The notes: generated by a model not told the origin, from the letters alone. Numbered from the stretch's first letter, positions 26,739 through 36,887 are shown. The stretch: 64,000 nt of DNA from Candidatus Thiodiazotropha sp. (GCA_023838465.1 JAIVEQ010000011.1:20876-84875); one strand, 5' to 3'. Translations and numbers: made by a program.

Positions 26739-28358
26739 TCAGAACGGACAATAACCTTCAGGTATCAGTATGGTAGGTTTTTTCTGAACCCGGTCATCCA
26801 GATAGGGGAAATCGATAGTAAAGTGAAGTCCGCGACTCTCACGTCGGCACTGGGCAGAACGGATGATCATATCGGCCACATCGACCAGATTTCGTAGCTC
26901 AAGGAGGTCGATACTGACTCGGAAATTGCTGTAGTACTCAACAATCTCTCGCTGTAATAGATCGACTCTTCGACGTGCCCGCACCAGGCGCTTGTTGCTG
27001 CGTACAATACCCACATAGTCCCACATGAAATGGCGAAGTTCATCCCAGTTATGGGAGACGACAACCTCTTCATCGGGTTCAGTGACACGGCTTTCATCCC
27101 AGGATGGCAGGATAGGGGGGTCACTGGTTTCGGCATCCAGGGCATGGATATCTTTAGCAGCCAGATTGGCAAACACAAGACATTCGAGCAGGGAGTTGCT
27201 GGCCATACGATTGGCCCCATGAAGGCCGGTGTAGGCGCTTTCGCCAATCACATAGAGCCCCGCAATATCGGTTCGGGCCTGGTGATCGGCCATCACACCA
27301 CCACAGGTGTAGTGGGCGGCTGGCACTACCGGGATCGGTTGTTGGGTCATATCGATACCAAAATTGAGACAGCGACTGTAGATAGTAGGGAAGTGCTCCT
27401 TAATGAAATCCGCTGGCTTATGGCTGATATCGAGATAGAGACAGTCGGCGCCGATGCGCTTCATTTCGTGATCGATGGCGCGTGCGACGATATCACGTGG
27501 TGCCAACTCCTTGCGCTGATCGAAAAGGTGCATGAAACGACTGCCATCCGGCAGGGTCAAGTGAGCCCCTTCACCCCTGACTGCTTCAGAGATAAGGAAA
27601 CTCTTGGCTTCAGGGTGGTAGAGACAAGTGGGATGAAACTGGATGAACTCCATATTGGCGACCCGACATCCAGCCCGCCAGGCCATGGCAATGCCGTCGC
27701 CGGTGGAGACATCCGGGTTACTGGTATAGAGATAAACCTTGCTTGCACCACCTGTTGCCAAGACTACGAAACGAGCACGAAAGGTCTCAACATGGCTGCT
27801 CTCGTGGTCGAGAATATAGGCGCCATAGCAACGTTTCTGTTGCTTTTTTTGGCTGCGTTCGCTGGTAATCAGATCAATGGCGATATGGTGTTCGAAGACT
27901 TCGATGTTGGGACGTGCCATGACCTGTGCTTGTAAGGTGGTTTCAACCTCCTTGCCAGTGGCATCCGCAGCATGTATCACCCGTCGATGGGAGTGTCCCC
28001 CTTCCCGTGTCAGGTGATAGCCTCCGCTGGATGAGGAAGTATCATCCTTGGTGAAGTTGACTCCCCCCTTGAGCAGCCAGTCAATGTTCATTGGGCCGTT
28101 TTCCACAACCAGCTGGACTGTCTCCTCATCACACAGTCCTGCACCGGCATCAAGGGTATCTTTTACATGGGATGCTATTGTGTCCGCTTCATCGAGAACG
28201 ACGGAGATGCCCCCCTGTGCATAGTAAGTATTGGTCTCTTCCAGCTCCCGTTTGGATATGACTGCGATTTTCAGTCGTTCATCCAGTTGTAGGGCCAGGC
28301 TTAAGCCGGCAGCGCCACTGCCGATGATAAGAACGTCATGCTGGTGATCAGTTGTCAT
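26739..28358 (-). CDS. nadB: L-aspartate oxidase NadB
   Basis: NadB is the FAD flavoprotein that oxidises aspartate to iminoaspartate, the first step of NAD synthesis, using oxygen or fumarate. The 539 residues show the FAD motif [13 protein letters not shown] near the start, the substrate-region [24 protein letters not shown] block ([13 protein letters not shown]), [24 protein letters not shown], and [16 protein letters not shown]. The C-terminal helical domain is present. It is monocistronic and divergent from the sigma-E operon across 181 bases. Confidence 0.96.
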   Translation of the reverse strand: MTTDHQHDVLIIGSGAAGLSLALQLDERLKIAVISKRELEETNTYYAQGGISVVLDEADTIASHVKDTLDAGAGLCDEETVQLVVENGPMNIDWLLKGGVNFTKDDTSSSSGGYHLTREGGHSHRRVIHAADATGKEVETTLQAQVMARPNIEVFEHHIAIDLITSERSQKKQQKRCYGAYILDHESSHVETFRARFVVLATGGASKVYLYTSNPDVSTGDGIAMAWRAGCRVANMEFIQFHPTCLYHPEAKSFLISEAVRGEGAHLTLPDGSRFMHLFDQRKELAPRDIVARAIDHEMKRIGADCLYLDISHKPADFIKEHFPTIYSRCLNFGIDMTQQPIPVVPAAHYTCGGVMADHQARTDIAGLYVIGESAYTGLHGANRMASNSLLECLVFANLAAKDIHALDAETSDPPILPSWDESRVTEPDEEVVVSHNWDELRHFMWDYVGIVRSNKRLVRARRRVDLLQREIVEYYSNFRVSIDLLELRNLVDVADMIIRSAQCRRESRGLHFTIDFPYLDDRVQKKPTILIPEGYCPF

Positions 28359-28433
28359 ATTTGCGGGGTAGGGTCGTTATGGTGATAATGCGCATCCAGA
28401 TGTATCGCATCCTAGCCTAATTTGCTGTTTCAT

Positions 28434-28447
28434 TGAACTAGATCAAG
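28434..28447. promoter_or_regulatory. FNR-like dyad between nadB and rpoE
   Basis: TTGAACTAGATCAA matches TTGAT-N4-ATCAA at 9 of 10 fixed positions. It lies 76 bases before the nadB start and about 93 before rpoE. NadB can use fumarate without oxygen, so oxygen control would make sense, but no promoter was placed relative to it. Confidence 0.35.
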
Positions 28448-28466
28448 TGTAGCTAGGGAATTGCGA

Positions 28467-28493
28467 GAACTAATCCAAACTATGACTGTCAAT
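28467..28493 (+). promoter_or_regulatory. Sigma-E-like promoter before rpoE
   Basis: GAACTA (28467-28472) and TCAAT (28489-28493) are separated by 16 bases, close to the sigma-E consensus GAACTT-N16-TCTGA/TCAAA. Transcription would begin near 28500, about 40 bases before the rpoE ATG. Self-activation of rpoE from such a promoter is the rule in gammaproteobacteria. Confidence 0.45.
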
Positions 28494-28539
28494 GGGACTG
28501 TGCACAGGATGTGCCCGTCACGAGGAGGTAACAGCCCGG

Positions 28540-29118
28540 ATGGGCGAGCGGTTAATCGATCAGGAACTCGTAACTCGAGTTCAACAGGGTGACAAAAAGG
28601 CGTTTGATCTGCTGGTCCTTAAATACCAGCAGAAAATCACCAATCTGATCTCCCGCTATATCAGGGATCCTCACGAGGTGCTGGATGTGACTCAGGAGGC
28701 CTTCATCAAGGCCTATCGAGCCATACCCAAGTTCCGTGGTGACAGTGCGTTTTATACCTGGCTCTATCGGATTGCCATCAATACGGCAAAAAACTACCTC
28801 GTGGCTCAAGGACGTCGTCCTCCATCGGATGATGTGGATGCTGAAATGGCTGAACAAATGGATGTCGGCGTGCGTCTAAAGGAAACAGGTACACCAGAGA
28901 ACCATGTATTGACTGAAGAGATCACCATGACTGTGCAAAAGGCCATTGACGATCTGCCAGAGGACCTGCGAACAGCTATTGTGTTGAGAGAGCTTGAAGG
29001 TATGAGCTACGAGGAGATTGCTAATGCCATGTCCTGCCCCGTGGGGACAGTACGCTCGCGTATATTCAGGGCACGCGAGGCAATCGATAAGAAACTGAGA
29101 CCGTTGTTAAAACCTTAA
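28540..29118 (+). CDS. rpoE: RNA polymerase sigma-E factor (RpoE/AlgU)
   Basis: This 192-residue ECF sigma factor directs the envelope-stress response. The ATG at 28540 (MGERLIDQELV) is chosen because GGAGGT lies at 28524-28529 and because it aligns with the start of Escherichia coli RpoE; the longer frame from 28492 is not supported. Region 2 is seen in DLLVLKYQQKITNLISRY and EVLDVTQEAFIKAYRA, with the -10 recognition block FYTWLYRIAINTAKN. Region 4 has LPEDLRTAIVLRELEG and MSYEEIANAMSCPVGTVRSRI. It heads the rpoE-rseA-rseB-rseC-mucD operon. Confidence 0.97.
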   Translation: MGERLIDQELVTRVQQGDKKAFDLLVLKYQQKITNLISRYIRDPHEVLDVTQEAFIKAYRAIPKFRGDSAFYTWLYRIAINTAKNYLVAQGRRPPSDDVDAEMAEQMDVGVRLKETGTPENHVLTEEITMTVQKAIDDLPEDLRTAIVLRELEGMSYEEIANAMSCPVGTVRSRIFRAREAIDKKLRPLLKP

Positions 29119-29134
29119 TATCAGGCACATAAAG

Positions 29135-29707
29135 ATGACTGAGCAAGAGTTAGAAAGATTATCCGCACTGGTAGATGATGAAATATCAGAGAACGAAATT
29201 CCAGGTGAAATCAATAAGCTGACGAAAAAACAGGCTAACCTGGATGTATGGTCGCATTACCATCTGATTGGGGATGCGATGCGTAGTGAACTTGGCCAGC
29301 TCCATAATACTGATATGGCGAGCGTCATCAGCCAACGTCTTGAAAACGAGCCCGTGGTCTTGGCCCCACGGGCACTAAAGCGATCCACACCCACCAGGAA
29401 ACATGCCATAACCGGGTTGGCTGTTGCAGCCTCTTTGACAGCAGTGGCTGTTGTATTGGCGCCACAGATGATCAATCCGGGCAGTTCCGAATCTTCACCG
29501 CAGACGGTTGTAAGTAATCAACTCCCCGAGAACAAAACAGTCTATGTGGTGCAAGATGGTACGCGTTGGGAACTGCTCAAAAAGCCCAAGGTTGAGTCTC
29601 GGCTCAATGCCTACCTGGTGAATCATCAGGATCTCTCACCTTCTAGCAACATTAAGGGTATTATGCCTTTTGCCACCTTCGTCAGCTATGACGAAAACAA
29701 GCAATAA
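29135..29707 (+). CDS. rseA: Anti-sigma-E factor RseA/MucA
   Basis: A 190-residue inner-membrane protein that holds sigma-E inactive until it is cut during envelope stress. The N-terminal part has the sigma-binding pattern ERLSALVDDEISENE and VWSHYHLIGDAMRSE. A single membrane segment lies at about residues 88-106 (ITGLAVAASLTAVAVVLAP), and the periplasmic tail should bind RseB. The C-terminal residues do not show an obvious DegS-activating motif by eye, but that region cuts by context. It follows rpoE by 16 bases. Confidence 0.93.
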   Translation: MTEQELERLSALVDDEISENEIPGEINKLTKKQANLDVWSHYHLIGDAMRSELGQLHNTDMASVISQRLENEPVVLAPRALKRSTPTRKHAITGLAVAASLTAVAVVLAPQMINPGSSESSPQTVVSNQLPENKTVYVVQDGTRWELLKKPKVESRLNAYLVNHQDLSPSSNIKGIMPFATFVSYDENKQ

Positions 29708-29732
29708 TGCAGGCAACATACGAGCATATGGA

Positions 29733-30722
29733 ATGAGTCCAGCGCCAGTTAATCGTACATTTAAACAAATCTGTTTTGTTCTCTGCCTGTCTGTGGCGTT
29801 CTGTCAGCCGGTTATCGGTAACGATAATCTGTCTCCAAAAGATTGGCTGGAGCGAATGATGGAAGCGGTACAGAAGCTGAATTACCAGGGAACATTTATC
29901 TATTTGCATGATAATCAGCTTGAAACCATGAAAATCGCTCACGCTGTAGAGGGCGATCGTGTGAGAGAGAGCCTGATGTCACTCAATGGTACGCCTCGAG
30001 AAGTGATACGTGATGCGGAATCAGTCACCTGTGTGTTACCCGACTCACAAGAGGTATCAGTCGATAAGCGTACACCAAGTGATAAATTCCTGAATATTCT
30101 ACCCCAGAACCTGGCCCAGCTGGAGGATCACTACAACTTCCAGAATATGGGTAAAACTCGGATTGCCAGTCGTCAGGCCCAGGTAGTCATGATCATGCCA
30201 AATGACCGCCTGCGCTATGGATATCGATTCTCCCTCGATACTGAGAGTGGGTTTCCATTGAAGTCCGATTTGATGAATGAACATGGTGAACTGGTCGAAC
30301 AGACGATGTTTACTAATCTGCAAATCGGCATTGCAGAAATCAGTGAACTCCACCATAGAGAGTCACTCTTTACCTACCGGCTGAAAAATAATCCGGGTGT
30401 TGCGATTGAAAATCCTCAGATCAATCCCAGTAAGTGGGACTTTATGCGTTTGCCGAATGGTTTCAGGCTGAGCATGCAGCATCAACTGCCTGATCCGCTA
30501 GGTAGTGATCCCATTGAACAGTATGTATTTAGTGATGGTTTGAGCTCACTTTCAGTCTTTATCGAAGCTGAAACAAGGGAAGAGGCCTTTAGTGGTGTCT
30601 CCCGACTGGGTGCAGTAAACGCCTGGGGAGGTCAGGTTGATGGTTATCAGGTTACGGCTGTAGGAGAAGTGCCGGCCGTGACAATTCTTGGTGTTGTCCA
30701 AGGCATGCAACTCAAGCAATAA
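29733..30722 (+). CDS. rseB: Sigma-E regulatory protein RseB/MucB
   Basis: RseB is a periplasmic protein that protects RseA from cleavage and senses mislocalised lipids or lipoproteins. From the ATG at 29733 it has 329 residues and a signal peptide (KQICFVLCLSVAFCQPVIG). The MucB/RseB pattern is visible in WLERMMEAVQKLNYQGTFIYLHD, HAVEGDRVRESLMSLNG and the C-terminal FSDGLSSLSVFIEAE with YQVTAVGEVPAVT. An open frame extends upstream to 29670 but overlaps rseA and spoils the signal peptide. Confidence 0.94.
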   Translation: MSPAPVNRTFKQICFVLCLSVAFCQPVIGNDNLSPKDWLERMMEAVQKLNYQGTFIYLHDNQLETMKIAHAVEGDRVRESLMSLNGTPREVIRDAESVTCVLPDSQEVSVDKRTPSDKFLNILPQNLAQLEDHYNFQNMGKTRIASRQAQVVMIMPNDRLRYGYRFSLDTESGFPLKSDLMNEHGELVEQTMFTNLQIGIAEISELHHRESLFTYRLKNNPGVAIENPQINPSKWDFMRLPNGFRLSMQHQLPDPLGSDPIEQYVFSDGLSSLSVFIEAETREEAFSGVSRLGAVNAWGGQVDGYQVTAVGEVPAVTILGVVQGMQLKQ

Positions 30723-31208
30723 ATGATTGAAGAACCTGCCACTGTCATCAGTCTTGAGAATGATTTTGCGATTGTAGAAACACAGCAACGTGCAGCTTGC
30801 GGAAGCTGTAGCAGTGCCAACAGTTGTAGTACAACAGTGCTTTCCGGCCTGTTTAAACGTCGACATAATAGATTGAAGGTTGCCAATCCCATTCAAGCTA
30901 GACCTGGTGAGCAGGTCATTATCGGATTACAGGAACAGGCCCTACTCAAGGTATCGTTCATAGCCTATTTGCTTCCACTCGTCTGCATGATACTGGTGGC
31001 GATTCTAGTACAGAGTCTGGCAACACAGTTTGCCTGGCAGGGAGGGGAACTCCCGCAAGTTATCGGTGGTCTATTGGGGCTGATTAGCGGATTTTTACTG
31101 CTTAAGCGGCTTGCTGAGCAGAGACGTGATAAACCAGGTTATCAACCGGTCATACTGCGCCAAGCTAAGGGTGCTCCAGTGCAATTTTCTAAGGAGTATG
31201 TTGGCTAG
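30723..31208 (+). CDS. rseC: RseC/MucC-family membrane protein
   Basis: A 161-residue inner-membrane protein. The N-terminal part carries the family Cys cluster CGSCSSANSC, which may bind metal or a redox cofactor. Two membrane segments follow at about 79-101 and 110-128. RseC proteins are linked to sigma-E control and, with Rnf-like partners, to reduction of SoxR; which applies here is unknown. It begins directly after the rseB stop. Confidence 0.92.
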   Translation: MIEEPATVISLENDFAIVETQQRAACGSCSSANSCSTTVLSGLFKRRHNRLKVANPIQARPGEQVIIGLQEQALLKVSFIAYLLPLVCMILVAILVQSLATQFAWQGGELPQVIGGLLGLISGFLLLKRLAEQRRDKPGYQPVILRQAKGAPVQFSKEYVG

Positions 31209-31290
31209 CCAACGACCCAGTGAATATCTGACGTTTTTCATACATGACATGTCCGGTCTATTACCCGATAGTTTCTTCCAGGAGCTGTAT

Positions 31291-32727
31291 ATGAGAGACA
31301 TTAAATTCCCCGTACAAATCTTTACAACGATCATACTGGGACTTATCTTTTCGCTACCTTTACAAGCGCGCGATCTACCTGATTTCGTAGACCTTGCAGA
31401 ACAGAATGCCCCTTCGGTCGTCAATATCAGTACCAAGCAAAAGACCCTGCGTAATAATATGCAGCGTTTTAATATACCTGAATTCCAAGATCTTCCCGAA
31501 GGTAGCCCTTTGGGCGAACTGATGAAGAAGTTCTTTGGGAATCACGGCTTTCAGATGCCGGAAGAAGGACCGGAAAAGCGCTCTTTAGGCTCCGGTTTTA
31601 TCATCTCAGAGGATGGTTTTATTCTCACCAATAACCATGTCGTAGATGAAGCGGATCAGATTCTGGTGCGCATGAATGACCGTAGGGAGTTTGTTGCCGA
31701 GGTGATTGGCAAAGACGAACGTAGCGATATAGCCTTGATAAAGATCGATGCTGATGATTTACCAGTGGTCGATATAGGTGATTCAGAAAAGCTCAAGGTA
31801 GGGGAGTGGGTATTGGCGATTGGATCGCCATTTGGCTTCGATCACTCAGTCACGGCGGGGATCGTCAGTGCAAAAGGCCGAAATCTGCCCAGTGAAAATT
31901 ATGTCCCCTTTATTCAAACCGATGTGGCAATCAATCCCGGTAACTCAGGGGGGCCTCTATTCAATCTTGACGGTAAAGTGGTTGGGATAAATTCTCAAAT
32001 ATACAGCCGCTCGGGTGGGTTTATGGGACTCTCATTCGCTATCCCCATCGAAATGGCAATCAATGTTGCAGAGCAGCTTAAAACCAGAGGACGTGTCACG
32101 CGTGGCTGGTTGGGTGTATTAATTCAGGATGTGACCAATGACTTGGCTGATAGCTTTGCTATGGATCATCCCAGAGGTGCACTGATTGCCCGTGTTTTGC
32201 CGGACAGTCCATCGGAGAAGGCAGGGCTGCAGGTCGGTGATGTCATTCTTGAGTTTAATGGGACCAAGATTGCTACCTCTTCCGAGTTACCACCACTTGT
32301 CGGCAGAAGTAATGTCGACAAACCAGCGGTGCTAACGATCTTGCGCAATGGTAAGAGTAAGCAAGTGAAAGTGAATATTGGTGAGCTGCCAGCAGATGAC
32401 AAAATGGCGTTAGCCAACAATCAGGCGCCTAAGGTCTCGGAAAACCGCCTTGGCCTGATGGTCTCTACAGTCAGTGAGCAACTCCGTAAACAGTTACGCT
32501 TAACGAACCGCAAAGGTGTTTTGGTTGAGTCTGTTACCGGGCAATCTGCCAGAGAGGCAGGTATCCAACAAGGTGACATTATCACCATGATAAACAACAG
32601 CGAAGTCGAGGATGTCGAGCAGTTTAATCAACTGGTGAAGGAGTTACCTACGGACAAGACGGTAGCCCTCCTGGTGCATCGTGATACTGGGCCGATCTTT
32701 CTTGCACTGCATGTACCCGAAGAGTGA
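31291..32727 (+). CDS. mucD: Periplasmic Do-type serine protease (MucD/DegP family)
   Basis: This HtrA-type protease and chaperone degrades misfolded periplasmic proteins and feeds back on sigma-E. The ATG at 31291 follows AGGAG (31280-31284) and gives a signal peptide (VQIFTTIILGLIFSLPLQA), making 478 residues. The catalytic triad is in TNNHVVDEAD (His), ERSDIALIKID (Asp) and NPGNSGGPLF (Ser). Two PDZ domains follow, each with a carboxylate-binding-type loop (GWLGVLIQDV; NRLGLMVSTV). A long open frame upstream, from 31111, overlaps rseC and is not used. It ends with a GTGA overlap with the glutaredoxin-like gene. Confidence 0.95.
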   Translation: MRDIKFPVQIFTTIILGLIFSLPLQARDLPDFVDLAEQNAPSVVNISTKQKTLRNNMQRFNIPEFQDLPEGSPLGELMKKFFGNHGFQMPEEGPEKRSLGSGFIISEDGFILTNNHVVDEADQILVRMNDRREFVAEVIGKDERSDIALIKIDADDLPVVDIGDSEKLKVGEWVLAIGSPFGFDHSVTAGIVSAKGRNLPSENYVPFIQTDVAINPGNSGGPLFNLDGKVVGINSQIYSRSGGFMGLSFAIPIEMAINVAEQLKTRGRVTRGWLGVLIQDVTNDLADSFAMDHPRGALIARVLPDSPSEKAGLQVGDVILEFNGTKIATSSELPPLVGRSNVDKPAVLTILRNGKSKQVKVNIGELPADDKMALANNQAPKVSENRLGLMVSTVSEQLRKQLRLTNRKGVLVESVTGQSAREAGIQQGDIITMINNSEVEDVEQFNQLVKELPTDKTVALLVHRDTGPIFLALHVPEE

Positions 32728-32969
32728 GTCGCCTCCTGCGCTTCTATTATCGGGATGGCTGCCACCTTTGTGATGACATGCTGGAGGAGCTGATTCGGCT
32801 GCGCTCAGAGTGGCAATTTGACTTAATTGAGGTCGATATCGATCGAAGCTCTGAGATTCGAGAGAAGTACAATACCCAGATACCGCTCCTGGAAGATGCC
32901 CAGGGTAGCTGCTTGAGTGAGTATTATCTCGATCAGGCAACGCTTCTGCGCTATTTGCGAGGCGCGTGA
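32724..32969 (+). CDS. Glutaredoxin-family protein with CxxC motif
   Basis: An 81-residue protein resembling the glutaredoxin-like DUF836 family. The active-site-type motif is YRDGCHLCDDM near residue 13, followed by a beta-strand IEVDID and the cis-Pro segment QIPLLED. Such proteins are short thioredoxin folds of unclear partner. It starts with GTG overlapping the mucD stop by 4 bases and ends before a terminator, so it closes the sigma-E operon. Confidence 0.85.
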   Translation: MSRLLRFYYRDGCHLCDDMLEELIRLRSEWQFDLIEVDIDRSSEIREKYNTQIPLLEDAQGSCLSEYYLDQATLLRYLRGA

Positions 32970-33012
32970 TTTGGTATCATCCCGCCTTTGCGGCATCAAG
33001 CGACTATTGAAG

Positions 33013-33041
33013 CGCCCCGAAACGGGGCGTTTCTCATTTTT
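33013..33041 (+). terminator. Rho-independent terminator before lepA
   Basis: CGCCCCG and CGGGGCG form a 7-bp GC stem with an AAA loop (33013-33029), followed by TTTCTCATTTTT. It lies between the glutaredoxin-like gene and lepA and separates the sigma-E operon from the lepA operon. Confidence 0.7.
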
Positions 33042-33062
33042 CGGAGAGAATTTCAAGGTTTT

Positions 33063-34868
33063 ATGGCTGATTTGCGACATATCCGTAACTTCTCGATCAT
33101 TGCACATATAGATCATGGAAAATCGACTATTGCAGATCGATTCATCCAGAACTGTGGGGGACTGACCGACCGTGAGATGGGGGATCAGGTCTGTGATTCC
33201 ATGGAATTGGAGCGTGAGCGAGGTATCACAATCAAGGCGCAGAGCGTGACACTCGATTTTTGTGCCGAGGATGGAAAGACTTATCAGCTCAATTTTATTG
33301 ATACCCCTGGTCATGTGGACTTTTCCTATGAGGTATCACGTTCCCTGGCTGCCTGCGAGGGTGCGCTGCTGGTTGTTGACGCCGCCCAGGGTGTAGAAGC
33401 ACAGAGTGTCGCCAACTGCTATACCGCCATCGAACAGGGCCTGGAGGTTCTGCCGGTGTTGAATAAAATCGATCTGCCCTCTGCCGAACCGGAAAGAGTG
33501 ATCAACGAAATAGAGGAGATCATCGGTATCGATGCCGGACATGCTATCCGTGTCAGTGCCAAGACAGGCTTGGGTATTGGTGAGTTACTGAATCAGCTGG
33601 TAGCGACCATACCACCCCCATCAGGTGACGCAGATGCAGCGCTACAGGCTTTAATCATCGATTCCTGGTTCGACCCCTATGTTGGTGTCATTTCACTCAT
33701 CCGGGTTATGAACGGCACCATCAAACCCAAGGACAAGATGCGTATCATGTCTTCGGGAAGGGTCTTCCAGGTTGAGAAAGTGGGTGTATTTACCCCTAAA
33801 CAACAGGACAAGGCTCATTTAGGAGCAGGTGAAGTCGGATATGTCATCGCCGGTATCAAAGAGATAGACGGGGCGCCTGTAGGCGATACCATCACTTTGG
33901 AGAACCGCCAGGCTGAATCGCCGTTGCCGGGCTTCGAAGAGATGCACCCACGGGTCTTTTCCGGGCTCTTCCCCGTCAGTTCAGATGACTATGAAGATCT
34001 GCGGGATGCACTGCAGAAGTTGCGACTCAACGATGCTGCTTTGCACTATGAACCGGAGACATCACAAGCTTTAGGCTTCGGTTTTCGCTGCGGCTTTCTT
34101 GGCATGCTGCATATGGAGATAGTGCAGGAGCGATTGGAGCGTGAATATGATCTCGATCTGATTACCACAGCTCCCTCAGTGGTGTATGAGGTATTGAAGA
34201 ATGATGGAGAGCTGATTCGTATTGAAAACCCTGCAGCACTACCCGATCCAAGCAAGATTGAGGAGGTGCGTGAGCCTGTCATTGTAGCAACCATATTGGT
34301 TCCACAGGATTATCTCGGCAATGTCATCACACTTTGTATCGAAAAACGCGGTGTCCAAAAAAATATGCAGTATCTGGCAGGGCAGGTTCAGTTGAGTTAT
34401 GAACTGCCGATGAATGAGGTGGTACTCGATTTCTTTGATCGCCTTAAGTCGGTGAGTCGGGGTTATGCATCATTTGAATATGAATTTACCCATTTTCAGG
34501 CGGCTCCACTGGTAAAGTTGGATATTCTGATCAATGGCGACCGGGTGGATGCCCTATCATTGATTGTGCATAAGGATCAGTCACAAGGCCGAGGTCGCGA
34601 TTTAACATCGAAGATGAAAGAGATTATCCCCAGACAGATGTTTGAAGTTGCCATTCAGGCTGCAATTGGTAACAAAATCATTGCCCGGACCACGGTAAAG
34701 GCCTTGCGTAAAAATGTAACTGCCAAATGTTATGGTGGTGATATCACCCGCAAACGTAAACTGCTTGAAAAGCAGAAAGCTGGAAAAAAGCGTATGAAGC
34801 AGGTTGGTAAGGTAGAGATCCCACAGGATGCCTTTCTTGCTGTTCTGCAAGTGGGTAAGGATAATTAG
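33063..34868 (+). CDS. lepA: Elongation factor 4 (LepA)
   Basis: LepA is a ribosome-binding GTPase that helps translation under stress and ribosome assembly. The ATG at 33063 ([11 protein letters not shown]) gives 601 residues against 599 in Escherichia coli; the open frame starting at 32988 is longer only by accident. G motifs are AHIDHGKST (G1), the RGITIKAQ switch, DTPGHVDF (G3) and NKIDLP (G4). The LepA-specific C-terminal domain is visible in [17 protein letters not shown]. It is the first gene of a compact block with lepB. Confidence 0.97.
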   Translation: MADLRHIRNFSIIAHIDHGKSTIADRFIQNCGGLTDREMGDQVCDSMELERERGITIKAQSVTLDFCAEDGKTYQLNFIDTPGHVDFSYEVSRSLAACEGALLVVDAAQGVEAQSVANCYTAIEQGLEVLPVLNKIDLPSAEPERVINEIEEIIGIDAGHAIRVSAKTGLGIGELLNQLVATIPPPSGDADAALQALIIDSWFDPYVGVISLIRVMNGTIKPKDKMRIMSSGRVFQVEKVGVFTPKQQDKAHLGAGEVGYVIAGIKEIDGAPVGDTITLENRQAESPLPGFEEMHPRVFSGLFPVSSDDYEDLRDALQKLRLNDAALHYEPETSQALGFGFRCGFLGMLHMEIVQERLEREYDLDLITTAPSVVYEVLKNDGELIRIENPAALPDPSKIEEVREPVIVATILVPQDYLGNVITLCIEKRGVQKNMQYLAGQVQLSYELPMNEVVLDFFDRLKSVSRGYASFEYEFTHFQAAPLVKLDILINGDRVDALSLIVHKDQSQGRGRDLTSKMKEIIPRQMFEVAIQAAIGNKIIARTTVKALRKNVTAKCYGGDITRKRKLLEKQKAGKKRMKQVGKVEIPQDAFLAVLQVGKDN

Positions 34869-34895
34869 CACGCCTGGAGAGGAAATAGATAAAAA

Positions 34896-35741
34896 ATGAA
34901 TTTTGATTTTCCCACATTTCTTGTTGTTGCCAGCGCCCTAACGGGTGCGATCTGGCTCTTGGATAGCATTTTTTTAGCACCGAAGCGACGTCAGTTAGTG
35001 ACTGATGGGGGGGGAGACCCGGCACAAACCCCGACCGTCCGCAAAGAACCACTGATTGTTGAATACTCACGCTCTTTCTTTCCGGTGATTTTCGCCGTAT
35101 TGATCCTTCGCTCTTTTCTGGTCGAGCCATTCAGGATTCCCTCCGGTTCCATGATGCCGACACTGCTGGTTGGAGACTTTATCCTGGTTAATAAATTCAG
35201 CTATGGCATACGTCTGCCTGTACTGAATAAAAAGATTATCGATTTGGGTGATCCTCAGCGCGGTGATCCAGTTGTATTCCGCTATCCTAAGCAACCCTGG
35301 GTAGACTATATCAAGCGTGTTGTAGCCGTGCCGGGCGATACCCTCCACTATCGTGGCAAGACCCTATATGTTAATGGGGACACCATGCCTCAGACACCTG
35401 TTGGTCGATACGCAGGTGTTGGCAGTGGGGAACGGATGTCAGGCGCCATTACTGCAGTTGAAAACCTTGATGGAACAGAGCATTCGATTCTGATTAATCC
35501 TTTGGCACCAGACCTGCCAACTGGGTGCCGTGTATTGAGGCAGGGACCGATAACAATTCCGGATGGCCACTATTTTGTGATGGGTGATAATCGGGATAAT
35601 AGTAATGACAGTCGCTGCTGGGGGCTGGTTCCTGACGAAAATCTTGTCGGCAAGGCCTTCGGCATTTGGATGAATTGGGATTCAGAGATTGATAGCTTTC
35701 CTCCTATTGCCTGGGAACGGATAGGAAAAGGTATTGATTGA
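34896..35741 (+). CDS. lepB: Signal peptidase I (LepB)
   Basis: LepB cuts signal peptides from exported proteins at the outer face of the inner membrane. The 281-residue protein has an N-terminal membrane segment at about 3-22 and a second around 56-74. The catalytic Ser is in IPSGSMMPTLL and the general-base Lys in YIKRVVAVPGD. The C-terminal box GDNRDNSNDSR and a substrate-pocket strand GLVPDENLVGKAF are intact. It follows lepA by 27 bases, the usual arrangement in this class. Confidence 0.96.
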   Translation: MNFDFPTFLVVASALTGAIWLLDSIFLAPKRRQLVTDGGGDPAQTPTVRKEPLIVEYSRSFFPVIFAVLILRSFLVEPFRIPSGSMMPTLLVGDFILVNKFSYGIRLPVLNKKIIDLGDPQRGDPVVFRYPKQPWVDYIKRVVAVPGDTLHYRGKTLYVNGDTMPQTPVGRYAGVGSGERMSGAITAVENLDGTEHSILINPLAPDLPTGCRVLRQGPITIPDGHYFVMGDNRDNSNDSRCWGLVPDENLVGKAFGIWMNWDSEIDSFPPIAWERIGKGID

Positions 35742-35838
35742 TGGGTATCTTTTAAACAATGGATAAATAATATTTCATTAATTCTAATATCATCTGCAGA
35801 GCAGTTCTGATATTTATAAATATATCGAGGTTCCTCGA

Positions 35839-36213
35839 ATGCGTACACTACAGAAACAACGTGGACTGACCTTTATCAGCTGGCTTATTATTCTGATCGT
35901 TGCAGGTTTTTTGATTATGGTCGGAATCAAGATAACACCTGTCTATCTTGATCATTTCTCTGTGATAACCGCTCTTGAAGCAGTTGAAAAAGAACCTTTC
36001 TCTGCGCGTAAGTCAATCAGAGAATTACGTAGGATGATTACAAAACGATTGGATGTTAATAGTATTCGCCATGTCACAAATGAGCATATCAACATTAAAC
36101 GAGCAGGCGGCATTACAACAATCAACATAGCCTATGAAGAGCGCCGGCCTATCGTTTATAATATTTCACTGGTAATGGTCTTTGATGAAACTGTTGAGTT
36201 GACTGCCAATTGA
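35839..36213 (+). CDS. DUF4845 membrane protein
   Basis: A 124-residue protein with an N-terminal helix of the type-IV-pilin-like kind (RGLTFISWLIILIVAGFLIMVG), then a short soluble part. It belongs to the DUF4845 group that sits between lepB and rnc in many gammaproteobacteria. Function is unknown; no catalytic motif is visible. Its stop overlaps the rnc start. Confidence 0.85.
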   Translation: MRTLQKQRGLTFISWLIILIVAGFLIMVGIKITPVYLDHFSVITALEAVEKEPFSARKSIRELRRMITKRLDVNSIRHVTNEHINIKRAGGITTINIAYEERRPIVYNISLVMVFDETVELTAN

Positions 36214-36887
36214 GAGCTGATGTCGATAAGCTCTGTAGACATCTTGGATATCGCTTCATTGATCCGCAGCTGATTGAGCAGGCGCTGACCCATCGTAGTG
36301 TCGGTGGAAAAAACAATGAACGCTTGGAATATCTGGGTGATGCCATTCTAGGATTTGTCATTGCTGATGCGCTCTACCACCATTTTCTTGATGCTACAGA
36401 AGGGCAACTAAGCCGTTTGCGCTCAAGCCTGGTAAAACAGGATACACTTGCCGAAGTGGCACGTGAATTTAAACTGGGTGATTATCTCCATCTTGGGCAT
36501 GGAGAGCTGCGTAGCGGTGGGCAGAGTCGAGATTCAATACTCGCTGATGGGGTTGAAGCGATTCTAGCAGCTATCTACCTCGATGGAGGGTATCAGGCCA
36601 CCCGTGAAGTTATTCAGCGAATATTTACACCTCGTCTCAATAAGCTAAACCTGGAAGCACATCAGAAAGATCCAAAGACACAACTCCAAGAATATTTACA
36701 GGCGAGTAGGATCAGTCTACCCAGCTATGAGATCGCAAATGTCAGTGGCGACCCCCATGACCAGCTTTTCAGGGTGATCTGTTTTGTTACTGAGCTTGAT
36801 AAAAAGACAATTGGACAGGGCAGCAGTAGAAGGAAAGCAGAGCAGGATGCTGCATCACAAATGCTGGCGATACTAAGGCATGATTAA
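36210..36887 (+). CDS. rnc: Ribonuclease III
   Basis: RNase III cuts double-stranded RNA and processes rRNA precursors. The 225-residue protein starts at TTG 36210, overlapping the DUF4845 stop by 4 bases. The signature NNERLEYLGDAILG, the second metal site DGVEAILAAIYLDGG and a C-terminal double-stranded RNA-binding domain (DPKTQLQEYLQ, GQGSSRRKAEQDAA) are complete. It overlaps era by 8 bases, the standard rnc-era arrangement. Confidence 0.96.
   Translation: MRADVDKLCRHLGYRFIDPQLIEQALTHRSVGGKNNERLEYLGDAILGFVIADALYHHFLDATEGQLSRLRSSLVKQDTLAEVAREFKLGDYLHLGHGELRSGGQSRDSILADGVEAILAAIYLDGGYQATREVIQRIFTPRLNKLNLEAHQKDPKTQLQEYLQASRISLPSYEIANVSGDPHDQLFRVICFVTELDKKTIGQGSSRRKAEQDAASQMLAILRHD

Noticed and set aside
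27030..27935. 301-residue open frame on the + strand
   Set aside because: It lies wholly antisense to nadB, has no family resemblance and reflects codon bias of the real gene.
31111..31290. N-terminal extension of the MucD-like protease
   Set aside because: It overlaps rseC and would bury the signal peptide; AGGAG precedes ATG 31291.
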